Shown here: positions 51,514 through 60,855 of the stretch, one piece after another
Layout of the letters: the number at the start of each line of letters is the position of its first letter
How positions within the stretch are numbered: the stretch's first letter is position 1
Assembly (NCBI RefSeq): GCF_004217145.1
Contig: NZ_SHKR01000011.1
Coordinates: 124,001 to 188,000, forward strand
Length of the DNA: 64,000 bases
From: Kribbella rubisoli
Lineage (GTDB): Bacteria > Actinomycetota > Actinomycetes > Propionibacteriales > Kribbellaceae
Reading direction: 5' to 3'
Position numbers and translations under genes: made by a program
Notes under the pieces: model-generated
What the model saw: the letters and a program-made list of their open reading frames with translations, nothing else
Database searches by the model: none
Told to the model about the DNA's origin: nothing

Positions 51514-54075
51514 GTGGCGCCGCTGCGAGGACGGTCTCAGGAGCTCGGACAGCTCCTGGACGCACTGCGCTCGGCCGGCAACGGTCGCGCCTCGCTGGCC
51601 GTCGTCAGCGGTGAACCCGGGATCGGCAAGTCGGCGCTGCTGGCGGCCACGGTCGAGCAGGCCGAGCGGCAGGGCTTCCTGGTCGCCAGTGCCGCCGCGC
51701 ACCAGAACGACAACATCAGTCCGCTCGCGTCCCTCGCACCTGCTCTGCGCGCCGGACCGGAGCCGCTGATCGGCACCGACGACTTCCTCGAACTGGCCTT
51801 ACTCAACACCCAGCCACTCTGGCTCGCCGAACGCCTCGCAGACCTCATCGGCCGCCGCCTGGCCGGCAGCCGCACGCTGATCGTCCTGGACGACGCCCAG
51901 TGGTCAGACCCGCTCACGGCCTTCGTACTGCGGGTCGCGATCGCTCGCCTCTCGGCCACCAAGCTGCTCTGGCTGCTCGGCAGCCGTCCGGGCACCATGG
52001 CCGACCAGCTGATCGAGGCGGTCGGCGACCAGGTCCCGGTCCACCATCTCCCGCTTCAGCCCCTGACCGCCGACGCGATCCAGGACCTCGCCGCGGACCG
52101 GCTGAATCACTCGGTCGACCCAGCTCTCGCCGTCCAGCTCGCCGGTGTGCAGGGCATCCCGTTCCTCGCCGAGCAACTGGTCGCCGGTCTGTACCTGAGC
52201 GACTCCAACGCTTCTGGTCCGCTTCCCGCCGGTCTGGTCGAAGGCGTACGTCGTCGGACCGGCGGCCTGTCCGAGCTGAGCCGTGATCTCGTGCGAACCG
52301 CTGCGGTCTTCGGCAGCGAGTTCCGCCTCGAGGACGTCGCCGTACTGATGGCCACGCCAGTCGCCCGGCTGGCAGCGTCTTTGGAGGAGGCGATCCAGGC
52401 AGGTCTGCTCACGGACGCAGGTTCGGTACTGCGGTTCCGCCACGAGCTACTGCGGTCCGCCGCACTGGCCGACGTACCGCCATCTGCTCAGCGGGCCTTG
52501 CACGGTGCGATTGCCAACCAGCTGATGTCTGCGGGACGTGGTGCGGCTGCTGCGGCGCCGCATGTGCTCGCGGTCGCGCAGTCCGGTGATGTGGCTGCCG
52601 TGGAGACACTCCGCGAGGCGGCTCGCGACCTCCTGGCCACGATGGCGACCACAGCCGCGGAGATCATCCACGACGCGTTCGACCTGACGCGCGTGGACGA
52701 TCCGCTGCGTGCTGAGGTCGGTGTGGAGGTGGTGAGCATCCTGCTCGCCGCACGGCAGTACGACCGTGCCAAGGCGTTCGCCGACGACCTGCTCAGCGGT
52801 ACGGCGCTGTACCTCGGGCCGATTACCCCAGAGCTGCAGGCGACGGTCCAGCTACACCTCGCGCCGTACCAGTGGGCTAGTCGGCGTCTCGACGTACAGG
52901 AGCTCGTCGGCGCTGACCCGCGGCTGGCTGCCTACCGCGCGCTAGCTGGAGCAGAGGTTTCAGAGCCATCAGACGACCCGGTGGCGCAGGCGGTTCTACA
53001 GGTGGCTGCGGCGGAGCGGGCGCGTACTGAGGGGCGGTACGCCGACGCCCGCGACCTGTACGTCGCGGCGCGGCAAGCGGAGACCGGTCTGGGGAGCTTG
53101 CCCGACACCCTGGTCGAGGTGGGTGAGCTCTACTGCCGGGCCGAGGCTGACGAGCTGCCAGCTGCTCTGGAGCGAGTCCGCGAGCTGATGACCGCAGGCG
53201 AGTCCTGGTGGGCGCCGCAGCTCGCGGTCCTGCGTGCCCGACTCGAGTACTCCGCCGGCAACCTGCAGGAGGCGGAGAGCGCCGCCAACTCCGGTCTGCG
53301 CTGGATGGATCAGTTGCACGACCGGACACTGGCTCCGGCAGCGGACCAGGTGCTCGCTCTCATCGCACTGGCTCGCGGTCACCTGACGCAGGCCAGAAAG
53401 CTGGCCGGGAGCGATCCGACCATCATCACCTTGCTGGCGATCGCGGACGGTGATGCAAACGCCGTACGCCGCCTGGCTGTCACCCGGCAGGACTTCCCCG
53501 ACCGGATCACGCTGTTGCTGCAGGCCGATGCCGCAGACGAATTGGCACGGCTCAGTCCGTCCGCAGCAAGCCGCGGCGCACTCGCGGTCGTGGCTGCGGG
53601 CAACGATGTCACTGAATTGCTGGAGGCTGTTGAAGTGGTACGTACTGCGAACCGACCCCTGCTGCTCGCCCTGGCCGAAGAACGCCTGGGCCGAGCAGCT
53701 TTGGCGGCCGGTGATCGCCAGACCGGTGTCCCGGCGCTGGAGCGGGCACTGGACAGGCTGACTGCTCTGGGCGCCACCGCACCGGCCGGGCGGATCCAGG
53801 CGGTGCTGCAGGCAGCCGGAGTACGGCGACGACGATGGGCCGCCGTACCGCCGCGAGCGCAGGAGGGGTGGGAGGCGCTCACTCCGATGGAGCGCCGCGT
53901 CGCACTGCTGGTGGCCGAGGGGCACACCAACCGGTCTGCTGCCGAAGAGCTGGTTCTGTCGGCCAGCACGGTCGGGACGCACCTGCGGGCCGTGTTCGGC
54001 AAGCTGGGGGTCAATTCGCGGGTCCAGCTGACCCGTCTGGTGCTGGAGCGGTTCGCCCCTCCCCCAAACGCATGA
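51514..54075 (+). CDS. Large ATP-binding LuxR-family regulator (LAL type)
   Basis: An 853-residue protein. Its N-terminal AAA/STAND ATPase has Walker A SGEPGIGKSALL (33-44) and Walker B LIVLDDAQWSD near 125. Helical repeats fill about 320-780, and the C-terminal LuxR helix-turn-helix (about 790-845) reads LTPMERRVALLVAEGHTNRSAAEELVLSASTVGTHLR, core TNRSAAEELVLSASTVGTHL. LAL proteins activate sugar catabolism or antibiotic clusters. The GTG start is seven bases after the M20 stop, so it may be part of the T-box operon. A dyad lies 44 bp after its stop, before the secreted hydrolase gene, a likely target. Confidence 0.9.
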   Translation: MAPLRGRSQELGQLLDALRSAGNGRASLAVVSGEPGIGKSALLAATVEQAERQGFLVASAAAHQNDNISPLASLAPALRAGPEPLIGTDDFLELALLNTQPLWLAERLADLIGRRLAGSRTLIVLDDAQWSDPLTAFVLRVAIARLSATKLLWLLGSRPGTMADQLIEAVGDQVPVHHLPLQPLTADAIQDLAADRLNHSVDPALAVQLAGVQGIPFLAEQLVAGLYLSDSNASGPLPAGLVEGVRRRTGGLSELSRDLVRTAAVFGSEFRLEDVAVLMATPVARLAASLEEAIQAGLLTDAGSVLRFRHELLRSAALADVPPSAQRALHGAIANQLMSAGRGAAAAAPHVLAVAQSGDVAAVETLREAARDLLATMATTAAEIIHDAFDLTRVDDPLRAEVGVEVVSILLAARQYDRAKAFADDLLSGTALYLGPITPELQATVQLHLAPYQWASRRLDVQELVGADPRLAAYRALAGAEVSEPSDDPVAQAVLQVAAAERARTEGRYADARDLYVAARQAETGLGSLPDTLVEVGELYCRAEADELPAALERVRELMTAGESWWAPQLAVLRARLEYSAGNLQEAESAANSGLRWMDQLHDRTLAPAADQVLALIALARGHLTQARKLAGSDPTIITLLAIADGDANAVRRLAVTRQDFPDRITLLLQADAADELARLSPSAASRGALAVVAAGNDVTELLEAVEVVRTANRPLLLALAEERLGRAALAAGDRQTGVPALERALDRLTALGATAPAGRIQAVLQAAGVRRRRWAAVPPRAQEGWEALTPMERRVALLVAEGHTNRSAAEELVLSASTVGTHLRAVFGKLGVNSRVQLTRLVLERFAPPPNA

Positions 54076-54118
54076 GAATCGGGTGCACCGGCGGCGCTCA
54101 GGACGTGATCCGGCGCCG

Positions 54119-54132
54119 ACAGGTTCACCTGT
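54119..54132. promoter_or_regulatory. Operator-like dyad before the secreted hydrolase gene
   Basis: ACAGGT-TC-ACCTGT has perfect 6-bp arms and lies 69 bp upstream of the hydrolase ATG. It may be the binding site of the LuxR-type regulator encoded just upstream. Confidence 0.5.
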
Positions 54133-54200
54133 TCGCTCGATCCGGCAGGTAGGCGTTCAGCGGTTTCCTTCTACCAAGCAACCACGAAGGGAACCCCGAA

Positions 54201-54980
54201 ATGAAACTCCGTCACCTGATCGCCGTCGCCGCCGCGGCGGTCGTCACGCTCACCGGCGTCACGACCGCGAGCGCTCAGACCGAGCACAAGCCGAAGCCGA
54301 CCATCGTTCTGCTGCACGGCGCGTTCGCCGACGCGGCGAGCTGGTCCGAGGTAGCCGGCCGGCTCCAGCGCGACGGGTACACCGTCGTCGCGCCCGCCGT
54401 ACCGCTGCGTGGGGTCGCCACGGACACGGCGTACCTGCAGGGTGTCCTGAACTCCATCCCCGGTCCGAAGGTGCTCGTCGGGCACTCGTACGGCGGTGCA
54501 CTGGTCAGCGAGCTGGCCGGGACGAGCGGGGTCAAGTCGCTCGTGTACGTCGCCGCGTTCATCCCGCAGGCCGGCGAGACGATCGGGGCGCTGAACGCGC
54601 AGTACCCGGGCAGTGAGCTCGGTCCTGACACGACAAGCACGATCGCCTACCCGGGCGGTGTGGACCTGGTCGTGAAGCCGGAGTCGTTCCACGAGGTGTT
54701 CTCGGCCGACCTGCCTGCGCGGCAGGCCGCAGTACTCGGTGCGTCGCAGCGGCCGATCAACGCGGCGGCGTTCGACGAGAAGGTCGCGACGACGGCGCCC
54801 GCCGGGCTCCCGAAGTACGCCGTGATCCCGACCGGTGACCACGCGATCGCACCGGCCGCCGAGCGCTTCATGGCCCAGCGCGCGCACGCCACGATCGTGG
54901 AGGTGCCGGGCGCCTCGCATCTGGTCGCCCTGTCCCACCCGAGCACCGTCGCCCGCGTCATCGAGCAGGCAGCCCGCTGA
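54201..54980 (+). CDS. Secreted alpha/beta hydrolase
   Basis: A 259-residue precursor with a Sec signal peptide (hydrophobic core about 5-22, cleavage after ASA near 25). The mature hydrolase has LLHGAFADAASW, nucleophile VGHSYGGAL (Ser), an acidic residue in IPTGDHAIAP and catalytic His in GASHLVAL. It resembles esterases and haloalkane-type hydrolases often annotated as alpha/beta hydrolase. Substrate unknown. A strong bidirectional terminator follows. Confidence 0.9.
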   Translation: MKLRHLIAVAAAAVVTLTGVTTASAQTEHKPKPTIVLLHGAFADAASWSEVAGRLQRDGYTVVAPAVPLRGVATDTAYLQGVLNSIPGPKVLVGHSYGGALVSELAGTSGVKSLVYVAAFIPQAGETIGALNAQYPGSELGPDTTSTIAYPGGVDLVVKPESFHEVFSADLPARQAAVLGASQRPINAAAFDEKVATTAPAGLPKYAVIPTGDHAIAPAAERFMAQRAHATIVEVPGASHLVALSHPSTVARVIEQAAR

Positions 54981-54989
54981 AACAGCCGT

Positions 54990-55021
54990 CGGCCGGACCG
55001 CTTACCTCAGCGGTCCGGCCG
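54990..55021. terminator. Bidirectional hairpin terminator
   Basis: GGCCGGACCGCT-TACCTC-AGCGGTCCGGCC is a perfect 12-bp stem, extended by one more C-G pair at 54990/55021. It lies between the convergent hydrolase and beta-lactamase-like genes. Confidence 0.85.
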
Positions 55022-55028
55022 GCTCTGC

Positions 55029-56252
55029 TCAGATTGCCTGGTAGAGCGTGGTCCAGAAGTCGTTCATGAGGTGGACCGACGACGGCACGGTCATGCCGAC
55101 CTGCGTGAGCAGGACTCCGACGATCCCGTTGACCGGGTCGGCGTAGGTCGACGTACCGGCGCCGCCGTCCCAGCCGAACTGACCGATAGGCGCGTAGTCG
55201 CCCCGGTAGGTGCGCACAGCCATCCCGAAGCCCCAGCCGCCCTGCTGTCCCTGGCCGAACGAGATGTGCACGTTGTCCCGGGCCAGAGCCTCGCGTGACG
55301 CCAGCACCTCCGGTGTGAGGCTGTTGCTGGTCATCAGCTCCACTGCAGGCTTCGACAGGATCCGCTCGCCGTTGTGCACGCCGTGATTCAGCAGCATCCG
55401 GAAGTACGCGTTGTAGTCGTCGGCGGTGGAGTTCAGCCCGCCGCCACCGCCCTGGAACGCCGGCGGAGCGCTGTGCCGGCCGCCCTCCGCCTCGTCCCAC
55501 ACCTGGAACTCGCCGGTTGCCGGGTCCGGCGCGTACAGCGGAGGCAGGCGGTCGATCTGGTCGCCCGGCACCCAGAAGCCGGTGTCCTTCATCCCGAGCG
55601 GCGCGAAGATACGCTCGCGCAGGAACTCGTCGAACGACTGCCCGGTGACCCTGGAGACGAGGACGCCGATCAGGTCGCTGCTGATCTGGTACTGCCAGCG
55701 CTCGCCCGGCTGGTACATCAGCGGAAGTGTGCCCAGCCGGCGCATCCACTCGTCCTGCTCGGGCATCGGCACCGGCCCGTTGGGCGTGATGCCCTGCTCG
55801 AACAGGGCGGCCATGATCGGCGTACCGATCATCGTCATGTCCATGCCGAGCCCGAACGTCGAGGTGAGCACGTCCCGGACCGTGATCGGCCGCTTCGCCG
55901 GCACGGTGTCGTCGACCGCGCTGTCGATCCGCTTCAGCACCTGCCGGTTCGCGAGCTCGGGCAGCCACTGCTCGACCAGGTCGTCGAGCCGGATCCTGCA
56001 CTCGTCGAGCAGCACCATCGCCGCCGCGATCGAGACCGGCTTGGACGTCGACGCCATCCGGAAGATCGTGTCGCGCCGCATCGGGGCGCCGCCGTCGTGG
56101 CGCATCGTCCCGAGCGTCTCGACGTGCGGCTCACCGTCGCCCCGGCTGACCAGGGCGACGACGCCGGGGATCTTCCCGGAGTCGACATGCCGGGCGAGTA
56201 CGTCGTGCAGCCGGCGTAGACCCGCTTCGGTGAAGCCGTTGGAGGTGGACAT
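55029..56252 (-). CDS. Serine hydrolase of the class C beta-lactamase fold
   Basis: A 407-residue protein with S68-x-x-K (MASTSKPVS), a Tyr motif in RWQYQISSDLIGVL, and a late HxG-like region replaced by FGWDGGAGTSTY. No signal peptide is seen, so it is probably a cytosolic esterase or EstB-like enzyme and not a resistance enzyme. It is followed in transcription by no other gene before the terminator, and preceded by the DUF4097 gene 33 bases upstream, so the two may form an operon. Confidence 0.88.
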   Translation of the reverse strand: MSTSNGFTEAGLRRLHDVLARHVDSGKIPGVVALVSRGDGEPHVETLGTMRHDGGAPMRRDTIFRMASTSKPVSIAAAMVLLDECRIRLDDLVEQWLPELANRQVLKRIDSAVDDTVPAKRPITVRDVLTSTFGLGMDMTMIGTPIMAALFEQGITPNGPVPMPEQDEWMRRLGTLPLMYQPGERWQYQISSDLIGVLVSRVTGQSFDEFLRERIFAPLGMKDTGFWVPGDQIDRLPPLYAPDPATGEFQVWDEAEGGRHSAPPAFQGGGGGLNSTADDYNAYFRMLLNHGVHNGERILSKPAVELMTSNSLTPEVLASREALARDNVHISFGQGQQGGWGFGMAVRTYRGDYAPIGQFGWDGGAGTSTYADPVNGIVGVLLTQVGMTVPSSVHLMNDFWTTLYQAI

Positions 56253-56285
56253 CGTGGTGTACTCCTTCGATCGAGAGGTGGAAGA

Positions 56286-56954
56286 TCAGAGGCTGCGGGC
56301 GACGATGTCGCCGACGGTGGTGGTCGCGTGGATGGTGAGCTGGGCGCCGGCGCCTTCGGCGTTCTTGAGCGCGTTGTCGATCCGGCCGGTGGTGGTGCCG
56401 GCGTTGAGGGAGCCCGAGACGCCGGCGGCGGCGCCGACCTCGATCTCGCCGACGTCGGTGCGCAGTTCGAGCGCGCCGCCGGCGGCCTCGGCGATCCGGA
56501 TGTCGCCCTTGCTGGTGCGGATCTCCGCGGAGCCGTGGAGGCGGCCGACCGAGACGTCACCGGCGGTCAGGCTGAGCCGGGCGCTCGCGACGTCCTCGAG
56601 GTCGATCGAGCCGTGCGCGCTCTTGATCGCCACGTCGCCGAGACGCCCGGTGGACCGCAGCTCGGAGCTGGCGACCTTCACCTCGACCTGGGAACCGGCC
56701 GGCAGCTGGACGGTGACGGCAACGGAGCCGGACGGACCGAAGTACTGGTTCTTGGCCGGGATCTCGACCCGCAGGACGCCGGCGTCGTACCCGACCTGGG
56801 CCGACTCGGCCGCCTTCACGTCACGGTTCTTCGAGGGGTCGGCAGGCACAACCTCGACGGTGGTCTCGGCCTGGTCGCCGGCGACGAACCGGATCGGGCC
56901 GGCGGGGATGTCGAGGATTGCGGAGATCGGCTCGGGGGTGTTGAAAGTAGACAT
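56286..56954 (-). CDS. DUF4097 beta-helix protein
   Basis: The ATG at 56954 with GAAAGG seven bases upstream gives 222 residues. The sequence is a run of short beta strands with regular Gly/Ser/Asp turns (LRSTGRLGDVAIKSAHGSID, then AEIRTSKGDIRIAEAAGG), as in the right-handed beta-helix of DUF4097/DUF4098. No signal peptide or membrane helix. Such proteins are often encoded near anti-sigma or HTH genes, but function is unknown. Confidence 0.85.
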   Translation of the reverse strand: MSTFNTPEPISAILDIPAGPIRFVAGDQAETTVEVVPADPSKNRDVKAAESAQVGYDAGVLRVEIPAKNQYFGPSGSVAVTVQLPAGSQVEVKVASSELRSTGRLGDVAIKSAHGSIDLEDVASARLSLTAGDVSVGRLHGSAEIRTSKGDIRIAEAAGGALELRTDVGEIEVGAAAGVSGSLNAGTTTGRIDNALKNAEGAGAQLTIHATTTVGDIVARSL

Positions 56955-57056
56955 TGTCGTGCCTTTCGGATTCGTTGTGTTTGTTCGACTGGGACCAGCT
57001 TCGAAGACCGCCCTGACACCGGGCCGCCGTAGCCCTGACACGGGCACTGACACGTG

Positions 57057-57512
57057 TCAGCAGCCCAGGCGGTCGGCGATGACAGCAAGTACCTGCTGCA
57101 GATCACGTGCCATCCGGGTCCGCATTCCGAGCTCGGCGATGCCAGGCGCGAACCCGGGATGCTCCGGTAGGACCCGCTGCACACGGTGGACGACTCGGGT
57201 GCCGGTCGAGCAGGCAGTGACGGCGTGGACACCGCCGTACCAGCTCTGTACTGCGAGCCTGGAGCCGTCCACCTGGATCTCCACCGGCTCGACGAGCCCT
57301 GCCAGCTCGGCCCGGAACGTGTGTCCGGCACCTACAACGGTCATCGCACCCTGGCGTGCGGCCGAAGCCCTGGCCAGAACCAGCAGGTTGTCGTCGCCGA
57401 CCCGACCCGTGGTCACGGCCAGGAGCAGCTCGGCGACCGCTGCGACGGGCGCGGCGACCGTGCCTTGCACCTCCCACAGCGTGGGCAGTGCGTCCAGTTC
57501 GTTGAGCAGCAT
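57057..57512 (-). CDS. Probable SRPBCC-fold protein
   Basis: A 151-residue protein with the layout of START/SRPBCC proteins: an N-terminal strand LWEVQGTVAAPVAAVAELLL, central strands around FRAELAGLVEPVEIQVDG, and a long C-terminal helix RMARDLQQVLAVIADRLG. Ligand unknown, similarity is weak. It precedes the DUF4097 gene by about 100 bp on the same strand. Confidence 0.65.
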   Translation of the reverse strand: MLLNELDALPTLWEVQGTVAAPVAAVAELLLAVTTGRVGDDNLLVLARASAARQGAMTVVGAGHTFRAELAGLVEPVEIQVDGSRLAVQSWYGGVHAVTACSTGTRVVHRVQRVLPEHPGFAPGIAELGMRTRMARDLQQVLAVIADRLGC

Positions 57513-57609
57513 GGTGGAGAGACTGGTCGAGGCGCTCGGCCCGGACCACCCACAGATGTCCCGCCGGGACGCTGAATCGACGGCTGACCTGCGCTTTTGC
57601 AGGATCGAT

Positions 57610-57639
57610 GAGCTGTCCCGGGACGGGACGGGACAGCTC
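57610..57639 (-). terminator. Hairpin at the 3' end of the second STAND gene
   Basis: GAGCTGTCCCG and CGGGACAGCTC (57610-57620, 57629-57639) are perfect 11-bp arms around an eight-base loop. The stop codon of the STAND gene lies in the right arm. No T-tract. Confidence 0.6.
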
Positions 57640-59914
57640 AGGACGCACGCGACAAGCCGGAGCGGGCCTCAGGCGCCAGGTAGTCGAGCCCGTGAGCGGT
57701 CGCGAGCTCCAGAGCCTTCTGGAAGTGCCGAGCAGCAGTGTCCTGGTTGCCGGTGGCCAGGCATGCCTCCGCGTACGGGAGGTGAACGCGCGCCAGCCGG
57801 TCCGGCTCGGCGGCCAGTTCGAGGATCGCGATCGCCTCGGCCTGCCTGGCCGCGGCCTCCTCCGGGCGTCCGAGGTGGAGCAGCGCCACGGCTACGTCGG
57901 CGAGGCTGATCGCCTCGAAGAACGCATGGTGGGTCTCCCGGTTGATGTCGACGGCCTGTTCGGCGAGGTCGAGCGCGGTCTGCGCGTCGCCAAGGTCCAG
58001 TGCGGCCTGGCTGAGCACGTCCAGGCACATGCGGGCGGTCTGCCGGTCGGTCTCCCGAGTCGTCTCGAGTACGTCGGCAGCAATCTCACGGGCCGCGACA
58101 TAGTCGCCGTGGCTCAGCAGAGCATGACTGAGGCTGGCCCGCAGTCGCGCGCGTACGGCGACCTCGTGCGGCGGCACCACGGCCACCGCACGCTCCAGGA
58201 GCTGCACGGCGCCTCCGGCGTCAGCGAGCTCCCCCCGGACCTCACCCTGCTGGAACAGGCACATGGCTTCGCCGACGGCGTCGCCATCTGCAGCCATCAG
58301 GTCGCGGCCGGCCTCGAGTCGGGACATCGCCTCGTCCAGCCGGCCCATGCGCAGCAGCAGACTGCCCAGCAGGTACTGGTGGGAGGCCAGCACGCGGCGG
58401 TCGCCGAGCCGTTCTGCGACGGGCAGGGTGACCTCTAGACCTTCGCGCAGCTGCTCAGAACCGCCGCGTCGCGCATGAGCCATCGTAGCGAGCTGTGCAA
58501 GTCCGACCGCCGCTGTGTCGACGCCCAGCTGCACCGTGAGTGCGAACGTCACCATGAGGTTGTCCCACTCGGTGTCCAGCCACTTGATGGCCGTGTCGTG
58601 CTCGCACAGGTCTGGAAGCGATGGCGGCGGTTGTGACACGGTCGTCGGGAGCGGGATCAAGATCCGGATCTGCTCCTTCACAGCGAGCATGCAGCTCAGG
58701 TAGTAATCGGCCAGCCGGGTGATCGCCGGAGCCGGATCGGCAGTCGGGTCGTCTGCCCGAGCGGCCTGTCGCAGCAGGTCGTGCATCCGGTAGCGGCCGG
58801 CCGACGGCTCCTGGACCAGATGGACGTCGACGAGGTCTTCCAGCAGCGAGCGCGCGTTCGCCAGGGGGATGCCGGCCAGTGCGGCCGCGGCGTACGCGTC
58901 GATGTCCTCGCCGGGAACCAGGCCGAGCAGGCGGAACATGCGGCGCTGCGCTGGGTCCAGCTGCCGCAGTGACATCTCGAAGACGTCCGACACCGCCAGT
59001 TCGCCCTCGCGCAGCCGCTCCACCAGAGTGTCGAGCGTCCACGCGGGCCGGTGCCGGAGTCGCGCCGCAGCGACACGGATTGCCAGGGGCAGGTTGCCGC
59101 AACGACGCAGTACTTCGTTGACGTCGCCGGGCCGTGCTCCGCCCGCGGACTCGACGAACAGCTGTGCGGCATCCTCACTGGGCAGGACATCCAACGAGAT
59201 CGGCTGTGCGCCGTCCAGCTCCACCATGCGGCGTCGGCTCGTGATGACGACGAAGATCTGACCGGCACCGGGCAGCAGATCCCGTACGTGGCCGGCGTCT
59301 GCGGCGTTGTCCAGCAGTACGATCGCGCGCCGCGTCGCCAACTCCGACCGCCACAGCGCGGCCCGCTCCGCGAGCCCTTCGGGTATCCGGCCCGGCGGCA
59401 ACCCCAACGCAGACAGGAGCACCCGCAGCGCCTCGGCCGGCTCCACCCGCTCTCGTCCCGGAGTGAACCCGTGCAGGTCCAGGTAGAACTGCCCGTCAGG
59501 GAACTCCGCCGTCAGCAGGTGCGCAGCGTGTACTGCGAGCGCGGACTTCCCCACTCCGCCCATTCCGTCGATCGCCACGACCTGCGTGGTCCGGGCAGCA
59601 CCAAGAAGCGCGTCCAGCTCAGCCCGGCGTCCGGTGAAGGCAGTGACGTCGTGCGGAAGGTCATTGCGTACAGGAGCTGCCGGAGCCGTCTGCGGTCCCT
59701 CCTTGGCGCGCTCCCAGATCTCGCGCAGTGGTCGCGGATCCCGACCCGCTGCTTTACAGAGCGCAACGACCGTCGGCCAGGGCGGTACAGCCTGACCGGA
59801 GAAGTACCGCGAGAGCGAGGAACTGCTGGCGTCGATGTCGCGTGCGAGCTCGCGCAGGCTCCGTCCGGTCAGGTCGCGCAGCTGTGACAGCTGCCCCGCC
59901 AACTCATCGCGCAC
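57638..59914 (-). CDS. XRE-like HTH / NB-ARC / TPR signalling ATPase (second STAND regulator)
   Basis: About 758 residues from GTG 59914 (a TTG two codons earlier is also possible; GGAGAAGGG lies just upstream). An N-terminal HTH (about 5-55: LRELARDIDASSSSLSRYFSG) precedes an NB-ARC ATPase with P-loop GMGGVGKS (about 117-124), Walker B AIVLLDNA, VVITSRRR and GNLPLAIRVAA. Then MHD-like YRMHDLLRQAA and TPR-like repeats from about 470 on. It has the same layout as the protein at 36404 but the sequences are well diverged. Possible targets are the hydrolase, DUF4097 and SRPBCC genes downstream on the same strand. Confidence 0.88.
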   Translation of the reverse strand: MRDELAGQLSQLRDLTGRSLRELARDIDASSSSLSRYFSGQAVPPWPTVVALCKAAGRDPRPLREIWERAKEGPQTAPAAPVRNDLPHDVTAFTGRRAELDALLGAARTTQVVAIDGMGGVGKSALAVHAAHLLTAEFPDGQFYLDLHGFTPGRERVEPAEALRVLLSALGLPPGRIPEGLAERAALWRSELATRRAIVLLDNAADAGHVRDLLPGAGQIFVVITSRRRMVELDGAQPISLDVLPSEDAAQLFVESAGGARPGDVNEVLRRCGNLPLAIRVAAARLRHRPAWTLDTLVERLREGELAVSDVFEMSLRQLDPAQRRMFRLLGLVPGEDIDAYAAAALAGIPLANARSLLEDLVDVHLVQEPSAGRYRMHDLLRQAARADDPTADPAPAITRLADYYLSCMLAVKEQIRILIPLPTTVSQPPPSLPDLCEHDTAIKWLDTEWDNLMVTFALTVQLGVDTAAVGLAQLATMAHARRGGSEQLREGLEVTLPVAERLGDRRVLASHQYLLGSLLLRMGRLDEAMSRLEAGRDLMAADGDAVGEAMCLFQQGEVRGELADAGGAVQLLERAVAVVPPHEVAVRARLRASLSHALLSHGDYVAAREIAADVLETTRETDRQTARMCLDVLSQAALDLGDAQTALDLAEQAVDINRETHHAFFEAISLADVAVALLHLGRPEEAAARQAEAIAILELAAEPDRLARVHLPYAEACLATGNQDTAARHFQKALELATAHGLDYLAPEARSGLSRAS

Positions 59915-59942
59915 CCTCAACCCTTCTCCGGAATTCCCCGTA

Positions 59943-60785
59943 TTACAGCAGGCGTTCGAGTGCCGCCTGGCCGGCCGGTCCCCAATGGGTCTTGCCGCCC
60001 GGAATGCCTTTCTCGCCGTTGATACCCATTGCGATCAGGAACAGCGCCCGCGTCACAGCCCACCCGCGGGCTCGCCGTACCGTAGCGTCGTCCGCGCCGT
60101 AGCGCTCGAAGAAGCGGTCGGCGGCTCCGTCCGGGAGCAGGATCCAGGCGGCCGCGAGGTCGTTGGCCGGATCCCCCGCGCACAGCTCCTCGAAGTCCAC
60201 GACGCCGGTAAGCGTGCCATCGGCAACGACCACGTTGGCAGGGTGCAGGTCGCCGTGGATCCACAGCGGCGGCCCGCTCCACGCCGGTGCCGCGGCCGCG
60301 TCCTCCCAGACCGCGCGGAGCTCGTCGCGGCGGCCGACGTACTCCTGGACCTCCGGGAAGCCCAAGCCCCGCGGCAGACCGGTCCGCTCGCTGACCGGTG
60401 CGTCCGCCGGCGCCTCGGTGTGCAGTGCCAGCAGAAAGTCGGCCAGTACGTCGGCTGCGGCTGGGTCCGTGATCGGTGCGTGCTCCGCAGGTACTCCGTG
60501 GACCCAGGTGGTGATCAGCCACGGGTTGGGGAAGCGGTCCGACGGTTCACAGAGACGGACCGGGGTTGGGACGGATAGCGGAAGGCGGGTGGCGAGGTCC
60601 GGCATCCAGCGGTACTCCTTGCGGAGCAGCTCGGGCGATCCGTGCTCGCGGGGCATCCGGACCGCCAGGTCCTCGCCAAGGCGCCACATCTGGTTGCCCC
60701 AGCCGCCGACGACTTCCTCCAGCTCCAGGTCGGCCAGATCCGGGTGCTGCTCTTTCAAGAGGGTCCGCACGAGTTCGTCGTCCAT
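59943..60785 (-). CDS. Aminoglycoside phosphotransferase-fold kinase (second)
   Basis: A 280-residue APH-family protein with catalytic loop WIHGDLHPANVVV, metal motif GVVDFEELCAGDPANDLA, and N-lobe VGGWGNQMWRLGEDLAVRMP. The last motif of many resistance enzymes is present, but the Gly-rich C-terminus HWGPAGQAALERLL is typical for uncharacterised members. It lies 22 bp upstream of the STAND gene on the same strand. Resistance function cannot be claimed from sequence. Confidence 0.87.
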   Translation of the reverse strand: MDDELVRTLLKEQHPDLADLELEEVVGGWGNQMWRLGEDLAVRMPREHGSPELLRKEYRWMPDLATRLPLSVPTPVRLCEPSDRFPNPWLITTWVHGVPAEHAPITDPAAADVLADFLLALHTEAPADAPVSERTGLPRGLGFPEVQEYVGRRDELRAVWEDAAAAPAWSGPPLWIHGDLHPANVVVADGTLTGVVDFEELCAGDPANDLAAAWILLPDGAADRFFERYGADDATVRRARGWAVTRALFLIAMGINGEKGIPGGKTHWGPAGQAALERLL

Positions 60786-60818
60786 GGGGCGTCAGACGCG
60801 TCACACCAGTGCCTGGTT

Positions 60819-60845
60819 GGGAATAGGTCCGGAGAGTGGTCAGTT
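60819..60845 (+). promoter_or_regulatory. Sigma-R-type promoter of the FrnE-like gene (GGGAAT-N18-GTT)
   Basis: GGGAAT (60819-60824), 18 bases, GTT (60843-60845): identical in consensus and spacing to the sigR promoter in this window. The transcription start is expected about three to five bases before the ATG at 60856, so the mRNA should be nearly leaderless, which agrees with the lack of a Shine-Dalgarno sequence. Confidence 0.85.
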
Positions 60846-60855
60846 GCCGACAGTT

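Noticed and set aside
53379..54128. Open frame antisense to the LuxR regulator
   Set aside because: Ser/Arg/Ala-rich shadow frame with no motif.
55029..56252. Beta-lactam resistance gene
   Set aside because: The fold is that of class C beta-lactamases, but there is no signal peptide and the third active-site motif is not K-T-G; esterase or unknown hydrolase is more likely.
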